Shown piece by piece: positions 59,461-64,000 of a DNA stretch of 64,000 nt. Made by a program: the position numbers and the translations under genes. Below the pieces are notes generated by a model. The model saw only the letters and a program-made list of their open reading frames with translations, searched no databases and was not told the DNA's origin. Source of the DNA: Bacteroidales bacterium UBA5349 (lineage in GTDB: Bacteria > Bacteroidota > Bacteroidia > Bacteroidales > Tenuifilaceae); contig DHQB01000009.1 of NCBI GenBank assembly GCA_002410065.1, positions 147,059 through 211,058 on the forward strand. Direction: 5' to 3'. The stretch's first letter is position 1, and every line of letters begins with the position of its first letter.

Positions 59461-59484
59461 GAAACAACTAAACCTAAACGCAAT

Positions 59485-60438
59485 ATGGGGTTTTTTAAAA
59501 AACAATCACCCGATTCTAACAATTCACTTGATAAAGGCTTAGAAAAGACTAAACAGAGTCTTTTTACCAAGCTCTCAAGGGTAGTTGCTGGTAAATCGTC
59601 TGTTGACGCTGAGGTGCTCGATAATCTTGAAGAGGTTCTTATTACTTCCGATGTGGGGGTTGAAACAACACTGCGTATCATTAAACGAATTGAGCAAAGG
59701 GTTTCGCGCGATAAGTACATGAATGCAACGGAGCTCAATCAAATCCTAAAATCCGAAATTGCCGAACTGCTTGCACAAAATGAATCAGGAGATGTTGATA
59801 CCTCTATTAAAACTACAGATGGTTCGCCCTATGTTATTATGGTTGTTGGCGTTAATGGTGTTGGTAAAACTACTACAATAGGCAAGTTGGCTCACATTTA
59901 CAAGGAGCAGGGCAAGTCGGTGTACCTTGGTGCGGCAGATACCTTTAGGGCAGCAGCAGTTGATCAACTTGAGATATGGGCAAAGAGAGTTGGGGTGCCT
60001 ATTGTTAAACAGGCTATGGGTGCCGATCCGGCTTCGGTAGCATTCGATGCCATTTCATCGGCAAAGGCAAACAATGCCGATTTGGTTATTATTGATACGG
60101 CAGGAAGGCTTCACAACAAGTTGAACCTAATGAATGAGTTAACAAAAATAAAGAGGGTGATGCAAAAGGTAATACCCGATGCTCCCCACGAAGTTCTTTT
60201 GGTGCTTGATGGGAGTACGGGACAGAATGCCTTTGAGCAAGCAAAGCAATTTACCTTGGCTACAGAGGTTACCTCACTAGCGCTCACTAAGTTAGACGGA
60301 ACAGCCAAAGGCGGTGTAGTTATTGGGATTTCCGATCAATTTAAGATTCCTGTTAAATACATTGGGGTTGGCGAAAAGGTAACTGATCTCCAAATTTTTG
60401 ACAGATTTGCCTTTGTTGAATCGCTTTTCAATCGTTAA
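59485..60438 (+). CDS. ftsY: Signal recognition particle receptor FtsY
   Basis: From the ATG at 59485 the protein has 317 residues, a short FtsY with almost no acidic A domain. An ATG at 59431 lies within the upstream terminator and was rejected. The SRP GTPase motifs are complete: GVNGVGKTTT at 122-131, DTFRAAAVDQL, IIDTAGR, LTKLDGTAKGG and VKYIGVGEKVTDLQIF. It docks ribosomes carrying membrane proteins through the signal recognition particle at the inner membrane. Its place after the rpmB group is standard for Bacteroidota. It has its own terminator. Confidence 0.96.
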   Translation: MGFFKKQSPDSNNSLDKGLEKTKQSLFTKLSRVVAGKSSVDAEVLDNLEEVLITSDVGVETTLRIIKRIEQRVSRDKYMNATELNQILKSEIAELLAQNESGDVDTSIKTTDGSPYVIMVVGVNGVGKTTTIGKLAHIYKEQGKSVYLGAADTFRAAAVDQLEIWAKRVGVPIVKQAMGADPASVAFDAISSAKANNADLVIIDTAGRLHNKLNLMNELTKIKRVMQKVIPDAPHEVLLVLDGSTGQNAFEQAKQFTLATEVTSLALTKLDGTAKGGVVIGISDQFKIPVKYIGVGEKVTDLQIFDRFAFVESLFNR

Positions 60439-60467
60439 TATCAATTTTTAAACTTTAGCATAAAATT

Positions 60468-60491
60468 AAAGGGCATTTTTGCCCTTTTTTT
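60468..60491 (+). terminator. Terminator after ftsY
   Basis: AAAGGGCA (60468-60475) and TGCCCTTT (60480-60487) form an 8-bp stem with a TTTT loop, followed by more T. Confidence 0.85.
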
Positions 60492-60585
60492 GTAGATTTG
60501 AACTGCATTTTTCAATGTTTAATGACTAAACCAATTCAGCTTAAGTTTATCTTACTTTTTTGAATTTGCTTAACCAAAAATTGCA

Positions 60586-61761
60586 ATGAAAACGAATAAA
60601 CCCAAAACAACTCTCATTCCAGTTTATAGGAATACTGCTTTTCATCTGGTTGATATCCCTACAATGAAGAAGGCTTTTTCTGATGAGGTTGAATATAAAA
60701 GAGATCCAGAACTTTACATCTATAGCCGATACAGAAACCCTAATGTAGCTCAGGCCGAGACCATGCTTATGGGTATTGAGGACTGTAAATGGTCTATTCT
60801 AACCCAATCGGGATTATCCGCCATTGATACTGCTTTGTCAATCTTTCAGGAGAAGGGAAGTAGTGAGAATTGGCTATTCTTCTCTGAAATTTACGGGGGT
60901 ACAAATCAGTACATCGATAGCGTATTGGTTAATCGCAGAGGATTAAACATTCACCGCTTTCTTCCCGATGGCGATGCATATAGTATCGAGAAATTTGAGC
61001 AATTACTTAAGAGCACCAAGCCAAAAGTTGTGTTTTTTGAGGCAATCTCCAATCCAATGCTCATTGCTTTGGATGCAAATGATTTTATCAAAAAGGCAAA
61101 GCAATATGGCGCTTATGTTATTGTAGATAATACCTTTGCAACACCTTACTTGTGGAAACCTCTGCAGAACGGAGCAGATATAGTGATACATAGTGTTACA
61201 AAGTATTTAGCTGGACATGGAACCATATCGGCGGGAGTACTGAGCGGGAACGATAAATCCATTGAGAAATCGGCATTAGAGTACAGAAAGTTGGTGGGTC
61301 ATATGCTATCGCCCGATGATGCTGCCCGATTGTGCGAACAGCTTAAAACATATGAGCTGAGAGTTGAAAAACAGTTTAAAAATGCCTTTGTATTAGCTTA
61401 CTTCTTAAATGGTCATCATAAGGTTGAGAGGGTACTTTACCCTGGTATTGAAAGCCATCCCACACATTTTAACGCATTTAAATTGTTTAATGGCAAGGGC
61501 TATGGGGCTATCATTACTTTCGATTTAGCTGGGAGTAGTTTTGAGGATAAGCAGCGCAAGTGCAGCAAGTTTATAGAACTGCTAATACATGAGATTCCTT
61601 TGATTCCAACTCTGGGCGATACAGAAACTACGCTAATGCCCATAGAGCCCGTTTGGGGCGATAAATTCCCGTATCCCGGTATGATTAGGCTTTCGGTTGG
61701 TGTTGAAAATGTCAATAAGTTAACTGACATCATCATAAAGGCTTTTGACAACTTAGATTGA
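60586..61761 (+). CDS. Cys/Met-metabolism PLP-dependent enzyme (transsulfuration family)
   Basis: The 391-residue enzyme belongs to the cystathionine gamma-synthase / methionine gamma-lyase fold. YSRYRNPNVAQAETMLMGIED is the start of the fold, and DNTFATPYLWKPLQNGADIVIHSVTKYLAGH holds the PLP-binding Lys206. A late IRLSVGVEN motif follows. The family covers synthases, lyases and O-acylhomoserine sulfhydrylases that cannot be told apart by eye. The glycine between Tyr-Leu-Ala and His, and the ETTLMPIEPVWGDKFPYPGM stretch, are not decisive either. It lies 24 bases before the DmsBC-like gene, so the two may be cotranscribed, perhaps linking sulfur amino acids to a redox protein. I see no SAM riboswitch upstream. 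Confidence 0.88.
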   Translation: MKTNKPKTTLIPVYRNTAFHLVDIPTMKKAFSDEVEYKRDPELYIYSRYRNPNVAQAETMLMGIEDCKWSILTQSGLSAIDTALSIFQEKGSSENWLFFSEIYGGTNQYIDSVLVNRRGLNIHRFLPDGDAYSIEKFEQLLKSTKPKVVFFEAISNPMLIALDANDFIKKAKQYGAYVIVDNTFATPYLWKPLQNGADIVIHSVTKYLAGHGTISAGVLSGNDKSIEKSALEYRKLVGHMLSPDDAARLCEQLKTYELRVEKQFKNAFVLAYFLNGHHKVERVLYPGIESHPTHFNAFKLFNGKGYGAIITFDLAGSSFEDKQRKCSKFIELLIHEIPLIPTLGDTETTLMPIEPVWGDKFPYPGMIRLSVGVENVNKLTDIIIKAFDNLD

Positions 61762-61785
61762 TTCGTGCATAATAGATATTGCTGA

Positions 61786-63132
61786 ATGGACAACTGCAAT
61801 GGATTTATTTTTGACTATTCTAAGTGTGTTGGTTGTCACGCTTGCTTGGTAGCATGTTATAATGAGAACCAAACCGTTCCGCCAGTTAGCTGGAGAGTCA
61901 TCAATCATTTTAACAAAGAAAAGCTACCGCTTTTAGGGTTTATCCACCAATCACTAGCTTGTAACCATTGCATTGAAGCACCGTGCTTAAAATCGTGCCC
62001 CAGCGGAGCCTACTCAAAAGATGCAATTACTGGAGCAATAATTCACGATGCAGATAAATGTATTGGTTGTAAATACTGTACATGGGCTTGCCCTTTCGAT
62101 GCGCCAAAGTATAATGAGGCAATAGGTGTAATTGAAAAATGCAACTTTTGCAACTCTAGGTTAAAGGAGGGCAAGGAGCCTGCTTGTACCACAAATTGCC
62201 CCACAGGGGCACTTTCATTTGGTTTTGTTGATATGGATAAACCAAAAGGTTTTGGGATTAGCCAAAAACCAATATCACCCAGAATAAATACTTTTGGCGA
62301 CGAAGTATTGCACAGCATACCAACTTTGGATATGGATGCCGCAGGTACTGAAGGTTATGATGTTACCCAGTTCTTAAAAAAAACTACACCATCTCCAATC
62401 AATACGAAAGTAGAGTGGCCATTGGCACTTTTTTCCTTTTTCGGATCCATATTGGTGGGCTGGTTTTGGGCGGGCTTGATAGGTAATAGCATAGAATTTC
62501 CTCTGTGGTTGTTTATCCTGCTGGGTTCAATAAGTGCATTGATTAGCGTTTTACACCTTGGCAAACCACTAAGGGCATACCTTTCAATAATAAATGTTCG
62601 AACCAGTTGGCTTAGCCGCGAAATTTTATCAATGGGTATTTTTGCAGTAACTGCATTTGTTGGACTTATTACAGGCAGTTTTTCTCTAATCATTATTGGA
62701 AGTATTGCTGGCTTACTTTTTTTGGTTTGCATTGAAATGGTTTATTCAGTAGTAAGAAAAAAGTACAGCACCTATATCCACAGTGCAAATACCATTTTAA
62801 CGGCTGCTACTTTCTTTACGTTCTTTGCCAACTACTATGACTTACTTTTGCTGCTATTGGTCATTAAATCGGCCCTGTTTATTGCTCGAACCGCAATAAT
62901 TGAGGTAAAGCAAGTGCCACTATACACCCTTGTGGCCTTTCTTCGGCTTTTCTTCGGCTTTGTGCTACCAATTGGAATAATTGCATTTAATCCTAATATA
63001 AACTATATTAATCAACTATTAATAGCCTTTATTCTGATTGCCGAATTAATTGATAGAGCATTGTACTATAACGAAATCGAGCCCGAAAGGCCCATACATT
63101 TTGAGAGGGAATTAGTGGTTAAAAAGGAATAA
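61786..63132 (+). CDS. Fused DmsB-DmsC-like protein: four-cluster ferredoxin plus membrane anchor
   Basis: The 448-residue protein fuses two subunits of DMSO-reductase-type enzymes. Residues 1-200 are a DmsB-like electron carrier with 16 cysteines in four sets: CVGCHACLVAC, CNHCIEAPCLKSC, CIGCKYCTWAC and CNFC with CTTNC. Residues about 210-435 are a DmsC-like anchor with about eight membrane helices (LFILLGSISALISVLHLGKPL, then RTSWLSREILSMG). In the usual complex these pass electrons from quinol to a molybdenum catalytic subunit DmsA. No DmsA-like gene is beside it here. It could serve another dehydrogenase or a DmsA encoded elsewhere. Confidence 0.88.
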   Translation: MDNCNGFIFDYSKCVGCHACLVACYNENQTVPPVSWRVINHFNKEKLPLLGFIHQSLACNHCIEAPCLKSCPSGAYSKDAITGAIIHDADKCIGCKYCTWACPFDAPKYNEAIGVIEKCNFCNSRLKEGKEPACTTNCPTGALSFGFVDMDKPKGFGISQKPISPRINTFGDEVLHSIPTLDMDAAGTEGYDVTQFLKKTTPSPINTKVEWPLALFSFFGSILVGWFWAGLIGNSIEFPLWLFILLGSISALISVLHLGKPLRAYLSIINVRTSWLSREILSMGIFAVTAFVGLITGSFSLIIIGSIAGLLFLVCIEMVYSVVRKKYSTYIHSANTILTAATFFTFFANYYDLLLLLLVIKSALFIARTAIIEVKQVPLYTLVAFLRLFFGFVLPIGIIAFNPNINYINQLLIAFILIAELIDRALYYNEIEPERPIHFERELVVKKE

Positions 63133-63188
63133 TAAATATATAACAACTAGTTTATTAGATGTATTCATGTTTTTATTTGATAAACAAG

Positions 63189-63219
63189 TTTGTAATCCGC
63201 AACCAACAATTTAGATTTG
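63189..63219 (+). promoter_or_regulatory. Promoter of the right-edge coiled-coil protein gene
   Basis: TTTG (63189-63192), a 19-base spacer and TAGATTTG (63212-63219) match the Bacteroidota promoter exactly. The transcript would begin about 45 bases before the ATG. Confidence 0.6.
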
Positions 63220-63271
63220 TAGTATAAATGTTTATTCACCAGTTTGACTAATACATTTGAATTTGAAATCA

Positions 63272-64000
63272 ATGTATCACCCAATATTAAGTTTCAGAAA
63301 CTTCATCTTGAATGGGGGAATAGCAAAACTGTTTATTGCAACAGTTTTCTTTGCTTCAATGTCCACAAGTTTGATATTTGCACAAGGTGGTCTCCAGGTT
63401 TATGGTAAAATAAGAGTTATCAAGGGTAATACAGATAATGTCCAAATGATCATCATTAAAGATGGATCAAGGGTAGGGACCCAGCAACCGGGCAAAGGAG
63501 GTAAATTTGATGTTAAGTTAGATTTTAATGCTGATTACATACTATCCTTCGAAAAGCAGGATTACGTAATAAAAAAGATTAGCTTAAACACAAGGATCCC
63601 ATCGGACTTTCCGCGAAACGCCCAGAATATTATCAATTTTGAGGTCGATCTTGAGCCGCAAACAGACCTTAGTGCAATAAAAACCTATGATAATCCTGTT
63701 GCTAAAATTAGGTATGATGCTCGTTTACGCGAATTTGATTACGATACAGATTACTCATCTAGTTTCCAGAAACAGATTAGGGATGAGGAGAAGCAATTAG
63801 CAGAAGTAGTTAAGAAAAAAGAGATAGAGCAGGAGAAGCAGAAAATTGCCGATGAGGCTGAAAAGCGAAAACAAGAAGCCGAAACTCAAAAAAAGGCCGC
63901 TGAAGAGGCTCGAAAAGTAGAGCAAGAAAAACTTCGCAAAGTTGCCGAGCAACGCCAAGCAGCCGAGGCCAAGGCCAAGGAGGATGAGCGTAAGCGCCAG
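63272..64000 (+). CDS. Secreted protein with Lys/Glu/Ala-rich coiled coil (C-terminus cut by window edge)
   Basis: The frame is open from the ATG at 63272 to the end of the window, 243 codons with no stop. A long hydrophobic signal (KLFIATVFFASMSTSLIFAQ) is followed by a beta domain like a carboxypeptidase-regulatory fold (LQVYGKIRVIKGNTDNVQMI, NADYILSFEKQDYVIKKI). From about residue 165 there is a continuous charged helix rich in Lys, Glu, Ala and Gln, with heptad-like spacing and still running at the edge. Such proteins in Bacteroidota often end in an OmpA-like or other cell-envelope domain, but that part is not visible. It has a strong promoter of its own. Confidence 0.8.
   Translation, partial: MYHPILSFRNFILNGGIAKLFIATVFFASMSTSLIFAQGGLQVYGKIRVIKGNTDNVQMIIIKDGSRVGTQQPGKGGKFDVKLDFNADYILSFEKQDYVIKKISLNTRIPSDFPRNAQNIINFEVDLEPQTDLSAIKTYDNPVAKIRYDARLREFDYDTDYSSSFQKQIRDEEKQLAEVVKKKEIEQEKQKIADEAEKRKQEAETQKKAAEEARKVEQEKLRKVAEQRQAAEAKAKEDERKRQ

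Noticed and set aside
60492..60585. SAM-type riboswitch before the Cys/Met PLP enzyme gene.
   Set aside because: The space between the ftsY terminator and the ATG is under 100 bases and AT-rich, with no recognisable aptamer helices.

Overview
The window is chromosomal DNA of a Bacteroidota bacterium, most likely from the Bacteroidales/Marinilabiliales side of the phylum. Evidence: a SusC-type TonB-linked receptor, SusA/SusG-like amylases, Bacteroidota-only families (DUF4295, DUF4476, DUF6340, OMP_b-brl_3-type receptor), the order rpmB-rpmG-DUF4295-ftsY and yicC-gmk-nadD, AT-rich intergenic DNA, no strong Shine-Dalgarno sequences, and many matches to the Bacteroidota promoter (TTTG near -33, TAnnTTTG near -7). 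The species cannot be named from this alone.

Region 1 (1-14.4 kb) is an alpha-glucan utilisation locus. A SusC-like receptor runs off the left edge. Divergent from it are a LacI-family regulator, an SLC45/sucrose-transporter-like MFS permease, a GH65 disaccharide phosphorylase, a DUF202 membrane protein, a class II fructose-bisphosphate aldolase, a periplasmic GH13 enzyme (SusA-like) and a GH13 lipoprotein (SusG-like). The implied route is: polymer cut at the surface, uptake through SusC (with a SusD probably just outside the window), cutting in the periplasm, disaccharide import by the MFS permease, and phosphorolysis by GH65. Two intergenic sites sharing CG[CT]AATCGATTG[TA]AAT flank the regulator gene and are its likely operators.

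Region 2 (14.4-28 kb) is mostly housekeeping: miaA, a pRiA4b-ORF3-like protein, a LuxC-type acyl-CoA reductase, an orphan MacB-type permease, a PP1-like phosphatase, an alanine/glycine symporter, an M1 metallopeptidase lipoprotein, a TPR protein, pyruvate kinase, a XerD-type recombinase and a radical SAM protein.

Region 3 (28-46 kb) holds a lipoprotein, ftsK-lolA, a 7TM-HD phosphohydrolase, a TonB-type outer membrane receptor, and the leftward genes TPR, nadD, gmk, yicC and trmD. It continues rightward with an ArsC-like protein that lacks its nucleophilic cysteine, a YjbQ protein, iorAB (IorA without its ferredoxin tail), an MFS exporter and a MarR regulator.

Region 4 (46-64 kb) holds tilS, a DUF4476 protein, a membrane metallophosphoesterase, and a close-packed five-gene run: hybrid histidine kinase, secreted papain-fold protein, TlpA-like protein, DUF6340 lipoprotein and M48 protease. 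It continues with tRNA-Thr(CGU), cinA, rpmB-rpmG-DUF4295, ftsY, a Cys/Met PLP enzyme, a fused DmsB-DmsC redox protein without a catalytic subunit, and the start of a coiled-coil secreted protein cut by the right edge.

I saw no insertion sequence, prophage, CRISPR array, rRNA or obvious defence island. The least explained items are the operator array near 3.06 kb, the cysteine-less ArsC, the orphan DmsBC fusion and the papain-fold protein next to the hybrid kinase.
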